64,000 bases of DNA from Streptomyces acidiscabies (lineage in GTDB: Bacteria; Actinomycetota; Actinomycetes; Streptomycetales; Streptomycetaceae), in assembly GCF_020010905.1 (NCBI RefSeq), contig NZ_JAGJBY010000001.1, positions 1,322,001 through 1,386,000 on the forward strand, in the 5' to 3' direction. The notes under the pieces are model-generated. The model did not search any database. It was not told the DNA's origin and saw only the letters and a program-made list of their open reading frames with translations. Position numbers and translations under genes: made by a program. Of this stretch, positions 24,459-32,485 are shown piece by piece; the stretch's first letter is position 1, and each line of letters starts with the position of its first letter.

Positions 24459-25973
24459 ATGTCTCAAGCAGTCCCCCAGGCGCCCGACGCCAATCGCTGG
24501 AAGGCTCTGGCGTTCATCGCCATAGCCCAGCTGATGGTCGTCCTCGACGCCACCATCGTGAACATCGCGATGCCCGCCGCGCAGTCGGACCTGGGCATCT
24601 CCGAGGGCAACAAGCAGTGGATCGTCACCGCTTACGCCCTCGCCTTCGGCGGTCTCCTCCTCTTCGGCGGCCGGATCGCCGACCTGTGGGGCCGCAAGCG
24701 CACCTTCGTCGTCGGCCTCGGCGGCTTCGCGTTCGCCTCCGCGCTCGGCGGCGCCGCCACCAACCAGGCCATGATGTTCGGCGCCCGCGGCCTCCAGGGC
24801 CTCTTCGGCGCCCTGCTCGCCCCCGCCGCGCTCTCCCTGCTCGCCGTGACGTTCACGGACGCGAAGGAGCGCGCCAAGGCGTTCGGCATCTACGGCGCCA
24901 TCGCCGGCGGTGGCGGCGCGGTCGGCCTCATCCTCGGCGGCTTCCTCACCGAGTACCTGAACTGGCGCTGGACGTTCTTCGTCAACATCCCGTTCGCGAT
25001 CATCGCGGCGGCCGGTGCCTACTTCGTCGTCCGTGAGCCCGAGGGCGGTCGCAACCGCAACCCCCTCGACGTCCCCGGCGTCCTGCTCTCCACGCTGGGC
25101 CTGGTCGCCCTGGTCTACGGCTTCACCCGCGCCGAGACGGCCGGCTGGTCCGACAGCCTGACGATCGCCATGTTCGTCGGCTCCGTCGTCCTGCTCGCCG
25201 CGTTCGTCGTCGTCGAGGCGAAGGTCAAGGCCCCGCTGCTGCCCCTGCGCGTCATCACCGAGCGCAACCGCGGCGGTATCTACCTCTCGCTGGGCCTCGC
25301 CATCATCGGCATGTTCGGCCTGTTCCTCTTCCTGACCTACTACCTCCAGATCGTCAAGGGGTACTCCCCGGTCAAGACCGGGTTCGCGTTCCTGCCGATG
25401 GTCGTGGGCATGATCACGGGCTCCACCCAGATCGGTACGCGCCTGATGACCCGCGTCGCCCCGCGCCTGCTCATGGGCCCCGGCTTCCTGGTCGCCGCGC
25501 TCGGCATGTTCCTGCTGACCCAGATGAAGGTCGACTCGTCGTACGCCGCGCTGCTGCTGCCCGCGATGGTGCTGCTCGGCCTCGGCATGGGTACGGCGTT
25601 CATGCCGGCCATGTCGATGGCGACCCAGGGCGTCGAGCCCCGGGACGCCGGTGTCGCTTCCGCGATGGTCAACACGTCGCAGCAGGTGGGCGGCGCCATC
25701 GGCACCGCCCTCCTGAACACGATCGCCGCTTCCGCGACGACTTCGTACGTCAAGGACCACATCGCCGGTGCCGCCGCCAAGCCGCAGCAGCAGCTGGTTC
25801 AGCTGGAGGGCATGGTCCACGGCTACACCAGTGCGATCTGGTTCGCCGTGGGGATCCTGGTCGCCGCCTCGGTGATCGCCTTCACCCTGATCAACGCCGG
25901 CCGTCCGAATCTCGGCCGCGGTGCGGAGGAAGGTGCCGATGACGAGGTCAAGATCCCGGTGGTAGCCCACTGA
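24459..25973 (+). CDS. DHA2 (QacA/EmrB-type) 14-helix MFS drug exporter
   Basis: 504 aa. Motif C-type and loop motifs are clear: LMVVLDATIVNIAMPAAQSD (helix 1), GGRIADLWGRKRTFVVGL (loop 2-3), LNWRWTFFVNIPFAIIAAAG (helix 6). 14 membrane segments, as in proton-coupled antibiotic exporters of actinomycetes. The TetR regulator upstream probably controls it. ATG at 24459 has GGAG 11 bases upstream; a GTG at 24447 in frame is the alternative. Confidence 0.92.
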   Translation: MSQAVPQAPDANRWKALAFIAIAQLMVVLDATIVNIAMPAAQSDLGISEGNKQWIVTAYALAFGGLLLFGGRIADLWGRKRTFVVGLGGFAFASALGGAATNQAMMFGARGLQGLFGALLAPAALSLLAVTFTDAKERAKAFGIYGAIAGGGGAVGLILGGFLTEYLNWRWTFFVNIPFAIIAAAGAYFVVREPEGGRNRNPLDVPGVLLSTLGLVALVYGFTRAETAGWSDSLTIAMFVGSVVLLAAFVVVEAKVKAPLLPLRVITERNRGGIYLSLGLAIIGMFGLFLFLTYYLQIVKGYSPVKTGFAFLPMVVGMITGSTQIGTRLMTRVAPRLLMGPGFLVAALGMFLLTQMKVDSSYAALLLPAMVLLGLGMGTAFMPAMSMATQGVEPRDAGVASAMVNTSQQVGGAIGTALLNTIAASATTSYVKDHIAGAAAKPQQQLVQLEGMVHGYTSAIWFAVGILVAASVIAFTLINAGRPNLGRGAEEGADDEVKIPVVAH

Positions 25974-26010
25974 GCCACCGCTCTGACCAGCGCCGGCCTA
26001 GGGGACGAGG

Positions 26011-26520
26011 TCAGCGCAGCCAGGGCAGGTCGGCACCCGCTTCGTTGGGCTGAAGGCCCTCGGCGACGATCGTCAGGATCTCGCCGAGGGCCTTCGTCTG
26101 CTCCGGGGTGAGCCGTTCGAACAACGAGGTCCGTACGGCCTCGACGTGGCCGGGGGCCACCCGTTGCAGTACGTCGCGCCCCGCGTCGGTCAGGACCGCG
26201 AACTGTCCCCGCTTGTCGGAGGGGCAGTCCTCTCTGCGGACCCAGCCGTTCTTCTCCAGCCGCGCGATGGCGTGCGAGAGACGAGAGCGGGTGATCTTGG
26301 ACTTCATCGCGAGCTGGGTCATCCGCAGCCGGTGGCCGGGGGCCTCACCGAGGCCGACCAGCAGTCCGTAGTACATGTGCGGCATGCCGGCGTCGCGTTG
26401 GAGCTGCCGGTCGAGGTAGTCGTCGAGGAGCGTCGACGCGTGCACGTAGGCACGCCAGACAAACTGCTCCTCTTCGGTGAGCCACTGCGGCTCCGGGGTA
26501 GGGGAGGGGGATGCCTTCAT
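26011..26520 (-). CDS. MarR-family regulator
   Basis: 169 aa. A winged-helix core about 40-125: HRLRMTQLAMKSKITRSRLS, then HAIARLEKNGWVRREDCPSD and KRGQFAVLTDAGRDVLQRVA. The motif DKRG in the wing is characteristic. Divergent from an extradiol dioxygenase gene 156 bases away; MarR proteins beside dioxygenases usually sense phenolic or quinone compounds. Start ATG at 26520; a GTG three codons earlier is possible. The gap is unusually AT-rich (26540-26600), suitable for two promoters and operators, but I could not fix a palindrome. Confidence 0.88.
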   Translation of the reverse strand: MKASPSPTPEPQWLTEEEQFVWRAYVHASTLLDDYLDRQLQRDAGMPHMYYGLLVGLGEAPGHRLRMTQLAMKSKITRSRLSHAIARLEKNGWVRREDCPSDKRGQFAVLTDAGRDVLQRVAPGHVEAVRTSLFERLTPEQTKALGEILTIVAEGLQPNEAGADLPWLR

Positions 26521-26676
26521 GTACTCCACAGTAACGCTCCCATCATTGAATTTTAAACAAACAGGTCGTAGGGTATGTAGGAAGATGTTGCAGATTTGAA
26601 GTAAGGTCCGAAACGGGGCCGATTGAGACAAGGTCTGCCGAAACGAGGTCGGCCGAAGCAAGGGAGAGTCGCCGCC

Positions 26677-27459
26677 ATGTCCGCCGCCAGCCAGCGCATG
26701 CCCGCCCTGTACCTCAGCCACGGGGCGCCGCCGCTCGCCGACGATCCCCTCTGGCCCGGCCAGCTCGCCGCGTGGTCGGCGGACCTGCCGCGGCCCAAGG
26801 CGATCCTCATCGTCTCGGCGCACTGGGAGGAGGCCCCCCTCGCTCTCGGTGCCGTCAACCCCGTCCCCCTTGTCTACGACTTCTGGGGCTTCCCCGAGCA
26901 CTACTACCGGGTCACGTACGACGCCCCGGGCGCACCGGAGCTCGCGGAGAGCGTGCGCAAGCTGCTGCGCGCCCCCGGCATTCCCGTGCAGGACATCCCG
27001 GACCGCGGTCTGGACCACGGCGCCTACGTCCCGCTGGTGGAGATGTTCCCGGACGCGGACGTCCCTGTCCTCCAGATCTCGATGCCCACCCTCGATCCGG
27101 TGAGACTGATGGACATCGGCCGCAAGCTCGCGCCCCTGCGCGACGAGGGCGTGCTGATCGTCGGCTCCGGCTTCTTCACCCACAACCTCGCGGCCCTGCG
27201 GGGCTCCGGGGTGCCGTCCTGGTCCGTCGAGTTCGACGAGTGGGGGCGGCGGGCGCTGGAGTCCCACGACTGGGACGGGCTGCTGGACTTCCTGGAGAAG
27301 GCGCCGGCCGGCCGCTACGCGCACCCGCGTACGGAGCACTTCGCGCCGTTGTTCGTGACGATGGGGGTCGCGGACGCGGTGGGGGAGCTGGACTCGCAGC
27401 GGTCGGTGATCGACGGGTTCTGGCTGGGGCTGGCGAAGAGGTCGGTGCAGTTCGGGTGA
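26677..27459 (+). CDS. LigB/DODA-type extradiol ring-cleavage dioxygenase (YgiD-like)
   Basis: 260 aa, the family length. Metal ligands: His15 in YLSHGAPPL, His49 in SAHWEE, and a further His in GLDHGAYVPL (about 116-125), plus SGFFTHN (about 166-172). YgiD/DODA enzymes open catechol rings (for example L-DOPA). ATG at 26677 with GGGAG upstream; a longer in-frame reading from 26623 has no ribosome site. Divergent from MarR, and followed after 7 bases by the convergent end of a GNAT gene. Confidence 0.9.
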   Translation: MSAASQRMPALYLSHGAPPLADDPLWPGQLAAWSADLPRPKAILIVSAHWEEAPLALGAVNPVPLVYDFWGFPEHYYRVTYDAPGAPELAESVRKLLRAPGIPVQDIPDRGLDHGAYVPLVEMFPDADVPVLQISMPTLDPVRLMDIGRKLAPLRDEGVLIVGSGFFTHNLAALRGSGVPSWSVEFDEWGRRALESHDWDGLLDFLEKAPAGRYAHPRTEHFAPLFVTMGVADAVGELDSQRSVIDGFWLGLAKRSVQFG

Positions 27460-27466
27460 GGTTGTT

Positions 27467-27985
27467 CTAGAGGGCTTTCTCGTACCAGGCGACGTCCCAG
27501 TAGCGGCCGAACTTCCGTCCCACCTCGCGGTACGTCCCGAGGTACTGGAACCCGAAGCGCTCGTGGAGCCGGGTCGACGCCTCGTTGGGCTGCGCGATGC
27601 CCGCGTACGCGCGGTGGAGGTCCTCTTTCTCCAGGGCGGCGAAGAGGGCCTCGTACAGGAGCGTGCCCACGCCTCGGCCGCCCGCGCCCGGCGCGACGTA
27701 CACCGTGACCTCCACGGACGTGGAGTACGCCGCCTTCGGGCGGTAAGGGCTGGATGTGGCGTACCCCAGAATCTCCTGAGAGTCCGTGTCCGTGGCAACC
27801 ATCAGCCGGTGCGGGCCGTCTTCAGGGTGGGAGAGCAGCCAAGGACGGCGTTCTTCCACCGTGAAAACCGCGGTGTCGAATGTGATGGGCGTCTCACGGA
27901 CGTAGTGGTTGTACAGCTCGGTGAGCGCGGCGAGATCCGCCTCGACTCCTGGCCTGACCTGCACCTCTGTGGGTTCCGACACCAT
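27467..27985 (-). CDS. GNAT N-acetyltransferase of the phosphinothricin-acetyltransferase type
   Basis: 172 aa. Opening VRPGVEADLAALTELYNHYV and TPITFDTAVFT (about 33-43) match the PAT/MnaT group, which acetylates phosphinothricin, methionine sulfone or similar amino acids. The acetyl-CoA loop is APGAGGRGVGTLLYEALFAA (about 98-117), and the end is FGRYWDVAWYEKAL as in PAT. The ATG at 27985 and a GTG immediately after it both have GGAGG at suitable spacing. It is divergent from hrdD. Resistance is possible but a general amino-acid role is equally likely. Confidence 0.87.
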   Translation of the reverse strand: MVSEPTEVQVRPGVEADLAALTELYNHYVRETPITFDTAVFTVEERRPWLLSHPEDGPHRLMVATDTDSQEILGYATSSPYRPKAAYSTSVEVTVYVAPGAGGRGVGTLLYEALFAALEKEDLHRAYAGIAQPNEASTRLHERFGFQYLGTYREVGRKFGRYWDVAWYEKAL

Positions 27986-28046
27986 TCGCCTCCTCCGCGT
28001 GGCCGCGCAGGATACTGCAAGATCAGAAAATTGGTGGCACTGGTTG

Positions 28047-28069
28047 GGAATTCTGTCCTGATTCCAGTC
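28047..28069 (+). promoter_or_regulatory. Candidate ECF (SigE-like) promoter of hrdD
   Basis: GGAAT, 15 bases, GTC. hrdD of S. coelicolor is known to be driven by SigE, with GGAAC-N15/16-GTC type elements. This match is weak (GGAAT) and lies 100 bases upstream of the start. Confidence 0.3.
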
Positions 28070-28169
28070 GTTGTTTCCTTCGAACGGATCTGAGGGACCC
28101 GGGGTAGAAGACCGGATCCGCGGGACCCGGACAGGACCACCCGACAGCCACCATCGCAAGGGAGCTCGC

Positions 28170-29168
28170 ATGGCAACCCGTGCCGTCGCCCGTCGTCAGT
28201 CCGCCAGCGGCGAGACAGGCGCCGTGGCCCGCAGCGTTCGCGCCACCGGCGGGGAGATCGCCGACCGCGATCTGGTCGGCATGTACCTCGACGAGATCGC
28301 GCGTACCCCCCTGCTCGACGCCGCCAAGGAAGTCGAGCTGTCGCAGATCATCGAGGCGGGTGTGTTCGCCCAGCAGCTTCTCGACGGCTTCGAGGAGTCC
28401 CCCTCCGGCGCCACGCGCGAGGAGCTGGAGGCCCTGGTCGCCGCGAGCGAGCGCGCGAAGGACGTCTTCATCCGCTCCAACCTCCGCCTCGTCGTCGCCG
28501 TCGCGCGCCGCTACCCGCGCAGCGGCCTGCCCCTGCTCGACCTGATCCAGGAGGGCAACGCGGGCCTGGTGCGCGCGGTCGAGAAGTTCGACTACCGCAA
28601 GGGCTTCAAGTTCTCGACGTACGCGACGTGGTGGATCCGCCAGGCCATCACGCGCTCCATAGCCGACCAGTCCCGTACGATCCGGCTCCCTGTCCACCTG
28701 GTCGAGGAACTGGGCCGCATCCGCCGGGTCCAGCGCGAGTTCAACCGCGAGCACGGGCGCGATCCCGAGCCCGCCGAGATCGCGAAGGAGCTGGGCTCCA
28801 ACCCGGCGCGCGTCGTCGACGTCCTCGACTGGGCCCGTGACCCGGTCTCGCTCAACATGGCCGTGGACGACGAGGGGGAGACGCAGTTCGGCGACCTCCT
28901 GGAGGACACGTCGGCGGTGAGCCCCGAGCAGTCCGTCCTGACCCTGCTGCGCAGCGAGGAACTGGACGGCCTCATCGACCGCCTCGACCCCCGCACCGCC
29001 TCCATCATCAAGATGCGGTACGGCATCGAGGACGGCCGGGAACGCACGCTGACCGAGGTGGGCAAGGAGCACGGGCTCACACGCGAGCGCATCCGCCAGA
29101 TCGAGAAGCACGCGCTGCTCGAACTGAAGAAGCTCGCGCGGGACACGGGGTTCGAGGCGGCGGCTTAG
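28170..29168 (+). CDS. hrdD: RNA polymerase principal-like sigma factor HrdD (group 2)
   Basis: 332 aa. Region 1.2 DLVGMYLDEIARTPLLDAAK (about 31-50); region 2 LRLVVAVARRYPRSGLPLLD through the 2.3-2.4 segment FDYRKGFKFSTYATWWIRQA; region 3 LPVHLVEELGRIRRVQREFN; region 4 RTLTEVGKEHGLTRERIRQI near residue 295. Close to S. coelicolor HrdD by memory, starting MATRAVARRQSA. It is a non-essential group 2 sigma factor related to HrdB. ATG at 28170 with AAGGGAGC 4 bases upstream. Divergent from the GNAT gene, and followed by a strong terminator and a repeat-rich region. Confidence 0.96.
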   Translation: MATRAVARRQSASGETGAVARSVRATGGEIADRDLVGMYLDEIARTPLLDAAKEVELSQIIEAGVFAQQLLDGFEESPSGATREELEALVAASERAKDVFIRSNLRLVVAVARRYPRSGLPLLDLIQEGNAGLVRAVEKFDYRKGFKFSTYATWWIRQAITRSIADQSRTIRLPVHLVEELGRIRRVQREFNREHGRDPEPAEIAKELGSNPARVVDVLDWARDPVSLNMAVDDEGETQFGDLLEDTSAVSPEQSVLTLLRSEELDGLIDRLDPRTASIIKMRYGIEDGRERTLTEVGKEHGLTRERIRQIEKHALLELKKLARDTGFEAAA

Positions 29169-29390
29169 TGAACGCCCGTGCGTGAAGCCGGAGTTGGGTT
29201 TCAGGCCACACCTTGCTCGCCCCTGGCGAACATTGCCCCTCCCCGGCTTCAACCACCGATTCCAAGGGAACAAGTCTCCAGGGAACGGGAGTTCACCCCC
29301 ACGCACAAGAAACCTCGCACCCCCCGAACCCGTTGACCCCCCAACAGAGACCACGTCCCGACGCACTCCCCCCGGCGCCGGGACCACCCC

Positions 29391-29435
29391 AGCCGGGCTT
29401 CGGCACCCTCCCCCCCCGGGTGCCGAAGCCCGGCT
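29391..29435 (+). terminator. Strong hairpin after hrdD
   Basis: 18-bp perfect stem AGCCGGGCTTCGGCACCC / GGGTGCCGAAGCCCGGCT, loop of 9 C/T bases, then CTTCTTTCC. It lies 223 bases after the hrdD stop. Confidence 0.75.
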
Positions 29436-29559
29436 CTTCTTTCCTCCATGGCAGGCACAAGAAGAAGGGCGAGCCACCCCGAACCTGAACCCCGGGGTGG
29501 CCCACCCAAACCCCAGATTGTGCCACAGCCCACCCCTCGGCAAACCGCCCGCACCCACA

Positions 29560-29911
29560 GCACTCACCGCCCGCACCTGAGCCCACCCACCACCGCACCA
29601 CGAGCCACCCCGCACCCGCTCTCCGGCTCACGCAGCCGCGCCGCACCACGAGCCACTCCGCACTCGCCCATCTGGCTCGCGCAACCGCGACAGGCTACGG
29701 CCCCACCACTCACCGCCTCCCACCCCGCTGCGGGCAGTAGTACTGCACCCACCCGCCTCCTCGCCCTCGCCCACCCGGCTTGCGTAGCTGCGTCCAGCCG
29801 CCCGCACCCGCCCACCTGGCCCGCGCAGCCGCGGCAGCCCGCGCCGCACTACTGGCCGTCCCGCCCCCGCCCACTTGGCCCGCGCAGCCGCGCCGCACTC
29901 GCCCCCGCCTC
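29560..29911. repeat. Degenerate repeats rich in CACGAGCCAC and CGCGCAGCCGCG
   Basis: Part of the 1389-base gene-free stretch 29169-30557. Units of CACCACGAGCCACYCCGCACYCGC (29592 and 29646), and later CCCACYTGGCCCGCGCAGCCGCG (29810 and 29869), recur about 55-60 bases apart. Long readings on both strands here are low-complexity and have no ribosome sites. Confidence 0.6.
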
Positions 29912-30332
29912 CCTCGTACGGCGGGAGACCCGCAACCGGCGAGCCCACCCCCACCGCCCTCGTGCGGCGGGAGAGCCGCAAACAGCGCGCCCGCCCCGCC
30001 TCCCTCGTACGGCGGGAGACCCGCAACCGGCGGGCCCACCCCCACCGCCCCCAGACGGCGGGAGACCCGCAACCGGCGGGCCCGCCCCTGCCTGACCCGT
30101 ACGGCGGGAGACCCGCAAACAGCGCGCCCGCCCCGCCTCCCTCGTACGGCGGGAGACCCGCAACCGGCGGGCCCACCCCCACCGCCCCCGTACGGCGGGA
30201 GACCCGCAACTGGCGAGCCTGCCCCTGCCTCCCCCTCCGGACGGCGGGTAAGCCGCAACCGGCGAGCCCGCCCCGCCTGACCGGCATGGCGGGAGAGCCG
30301 CGAACGGCGAGTCCGCCCCCGCCGCACCGGCA
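29912..30332. repeat. Tandem array, ten units of about 46 bp
   Basis: ACGGCGGG begins units at about 29918, 29964, 30009, 30055, 30101, 30146, 30192, 30241, 30287 and 30332, so the period is 45-46 (once 49). The consensus opens TACGGCGGGAGACCCGCAAC and continues CGGCGGGCCCACCCCCACCGCC. Each unit contains the small dyad GCGGG-AGA-CCCGC, with compensating variants such as CGGC-GGGAGA-GCCG. Contiguous units without spacers exclude a CRISPR array. Confidence 0.8.
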
Positions 30333-30543
30333 CGGCGGGTGGGTCGCGTACGGCGGGGAGTGGGGTGTCGGGGGTGCGGCGCAGCCCGTCGCTTACGAAG
30401 ACAGCAGCGCACGGCTCGGTCTACCCCACTGGCCAACACCACCCGCGACGGGCTCGCCGCACCCCCGGCACCCCCGACCCCACCCACGAACCTCCCGCGC
30501 GCCCGCAGGGCGACAGGCAGGGCGCCGAGCCAACCCCCCGGCG
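30333..30543. repeat. Dispersed repeat of about 210 bp, copy 1
   Basis: Matches 39305-39514 in the same orientation with about 13 differences (about 94% by eye). Shared landmarks: GTCGCTTACGAAGACAGCAG, GGTCTACCCCACTGGCCAAC and GCGCCCGCAGGGCGACAGGC. It sits between the 46-bp array and the 3' end of a minus-strand regulator gene. Confidence 0.8.
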
Positions 30544-30557
30544 CCCCCACCCCCACC

Positions 30558-31526
30558 TCACCCACCCCCACCAGCCCTCCCCAACCGCTCCCCCAACTCC
30601 CGCACACACCGCCCCAGTTCCCCCGGCCCCTCCACCACGAACTCCACCCCCACCAACGCCAGATGCACAGCCAGCCACTCCACAGGCCCCCCGATCACCC
30701 CCCGCACCCTGCACCCCCCATCCACTTCCCCCACCACAGCCCCCAACCACCCCGGCACCCGAGCCCCCACCTCCTCCGCGCTCCCGGCAAAAACGACCGA
30801 GAACTCATACGTATCCCGCCGCCCGGAAAGCGCCCGCCGCACCAACTCCACCGCACCCCCCTCCGGCAACTCCCGCGGAGCGAACCGCGCACCGGTGGCG
30901 AACGGCTCACTCACCCGATCGACGCGAAACGTCCGCCAGTCCCCCCGATCGAGGTCGTACGCGACGAGATACCACCGCTGCCCGGTGGACACGAGCCGAT
31001 ACGGCTCGACAAGCCGCCGACTGCCCACCCCGTCCCGCGCGCTGTACGCGAACCGCAACCGCTCGCTCCCGGCAACGGCGGAGGCGATAGCGGTCAGCGT
31101 CTCCGGCGGAATCCGATCAACGTCCCCACCGGTGAGCGGCGCGGTGGCGGCCTGCAACGTGGCCACCCGCCGCCGCAACCGAGCCGGCAACACCTGCTCC
31201 AGTTTCGCCAGAGCCCGCACGGACGCCTCGTCGACCCCCGCGACCGCGTGCCCGGCCCCCGCCCGCAACCCCACGGCGATGGCGACAGCCTCCTCGTCGT
31301 CGAGGACGAGCGGCGGCATAGCCTTCCCGGCGACCAGCCGGTACCCCCCGTCGGCCCCCATCGTCGCCTGCACGGGATACCCCAGCTCCCGCAGCCGGTC
31401 GATGTCCCGCCGAACGGTCCGCCGGGACACCCTGAGCCGCTCGGCCAGCTCACCCCCGGGCCACTCCCGGGGCGTCTGGAGCAACGACAACAGCTGAAGC
31501 AGCCGCGCAGGCGTGTCAGTGGTCAT
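30558..31526 (-). CDS. YafY/WYL-domain transcriptional regulator
   Basis: 322 aa. N-terminal DeoR-like winged helix: LLQLLSLLQTPREWPGGELA, then LRVSRRTVRRDIDRLRELGY. A WYL domain (about 140-225) follows: RLRFAYSARDGVGSRRLVEP, then YRLVSTGQRWYLVAYDLDRG. A C-terminal WCX segment (about 235-315) ends in a Gly-rich tail. WYL domains sense nucleic acids or small ligands. A perfect palindrome 19 bases upstream of its ATG suggests autoregulation. Divergent from fruR. Confidence 0.9.
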   Translation of the reverse strand: MTTDTPARLLQLLSLLQTPREWPGGELAERLRVSRRTVRRDIDRLRELGYPVQATMGADGGYRLVAGKAMPPLVLDDEEAVAIAVGLRAGAGHAVAGVDEASVRALAKLEQVLPARLRRRVATLQAATAPLTGGDVDRIPPETLTAIASAVAGSERLRFAYSARDGVGSRRLVEPYRLVSTGQRWYLVAYDLDRGDWRTFRVDRVSEPFATGARFAPRELPEGGAVELVRRALSGRRDTYEFSVVFAGSAEEVGARVPGWLGAVVGEVDGGCRVRGVIGGPVEWLAVHLALVGVEFVVEGPGELGRCVRELGERLGRAGGGG

Positions 31527-31544
31527 GCCCGGAAGGATGCCGCA

Positions 31545-31571
31545 CGTCTAGGCCAGGACTTGACCTAGACG
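31545..31571. promoter_or_regulatory. Operator of the WYL regulator
   Basis: CGTCTAGG, 11 bases, CCTAGACG. A perfect 8-bp inverted repeat starting 19 bases upstream of the WYL regulator start. Centre-to-centre spacing of the arms is about two helical turns. Confidence 0.6.
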
Positions 31572-31622
31572 GAAACCGAGCCACCCAAAAGCCCGATCAT
31601 GCCCGATTGAAGTCCGAACCTG

Positions 31623-31651
31623 TTTACTTTCCGGAAATCTGGGCGTAGCCT
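31623..31651 (+). promoter_or_regulatory. Promoter of the fruR-fruK-fruA operon
   Basis: -35 TTTACT, 17-base spacer, -10 TAGCCT, ending 72 bases upstream of the fruR ATG. A good match to the major vegetative sigma factor pattern. The surrounding AT-rich stretch (31600-31635) may hold the FruR site. Confidence 0.5.
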
Positions 31652-31723
31652 CCCATCGAAACCACAAGTCCGGGCATCAGACGGACACGACCGGACGTGG
31701 ACCGGACCCTCGGAGGCGAAGCG

Positions 31724-32485
31724 ATGTACGCACCGGAACGGCAGCAGGAGATCCTGCGCCTCGCCCGCGACGGCGGCCGTGTGGACGTCCTCTCGCTCGC
31801 CGAGGAGTTCCAGGTCACGGCGGAGACGATCCGCAGGGACCTGAAGTCCCTGGACCGCGCCGGCCTCGTCCGCAGGGTGCACGGCGGCGCGATACCGGTG
31901 GGCCGCCTGGACTTCGAACCGGACCTGGCGGAACGCGAGTACACCTCCGCAGACGAGAAGGACCGCATCGCGAAGGCGGCCCTCGCCGAACTCCCCACGG
32001 ACGGCACGCTGATCCTGGACGCCGGTACGACGGTCGCCCGCCTCGCCGCCGCGATCCCCCTCGACGCCACGCTCACGGTCGTCACCCACAGCCTCCCCAT
32101 CGCCGCGCGCCTCGCGGACCACCCCGGCATCCAGCTCCACCTGGTCGGCGGCCGGGTCCGCCACCGCACACGAGCGGCCGTCGACGCGTGGGCCCTGCGG
32201 GCGTACGGCGAGATCCGCGCCGACGTCCTCTTCGTCGCCGCGAACGGCTTCTCCCCGGCGCACGGCCTCACCACCCCCGACCTCGCGGAATCCGCGGTCA
32301 AGCGCGCGGCCATCGCCGCCGCCCGCCGCGTCGTCCTCCTCGCCGACTCCGCCAAACACGCCCAGGAACACTTCGCCCGCTTCGGCGACCTCACGGACGT
32401 CGACCTCCTGATCACGGACCAGGCTCTGGGCGACGAGGAGACGGCGGAGATCGAGAACGCGGGGACGGAGGTGGTGAGGGCATGA
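31724..32485 (+). CDS. fruR: DeoR-family fructose operon repressor
   Basis: 253 aa. Helix-turn-helix: MYAPERQQEILRLARDGGRV, then VDVLSLAEEFQVTAETIRRD and LVRRVHGGAI. The DeoR sensor domain contains TLILDAGTTVARLAAAIPLD, LTVVTHSLPIA and the phosphosugar-binding region ADVLFVAANGFSPAHGLTTP. It probably senses fructose 1-phosphate and represses the operon. ATG at 31724 with CGGAGG 7 bases upstream. Its stop overlaps the fruK start (ATGA), so translation is coupled. Confidence 0.92.
   Translation: MYAPERQQEILRLARDGGRVDVLSLAEEFQVTAETIRRDLKSLDRAGLVRRVHGGAIPVGRLDFEPDLAEREYTSADEKDRIAKAALAELPTDGTLILDAGTTVARLAAAIPLDATLTVVTHSLPIAARLADHPGIQLHLVGGRVRHRTRAAVDAWALRAYGEIRADVLFVAANGFSPAHGLTTPDLAESAVKRAAIAAARRVVLLADSAKHAQEHFARFGDLTDVDLLITDQALGDEETAEIENAGTEVVRA

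Noticed and set aside
26521..26676. A MarR operator palindrome in the MarR/dioxygenase gap
   Set aside because: The gap is AT-rich and likely regulatory, but I found no inverted repeat with arms longer than four bases that I would trust.
29912..30332. CRISPR array
   Set aside because: Units are contiguous and about 46 bp with no unique spacers, and no cas genes are in the window.
29600..30600. Several overlapping open frames (200-540 codons) in the repeat region
   Set aside because: Low-complexity Pro/Arg/Gly products created by the tandem repeats; no starts with ribosome sites.
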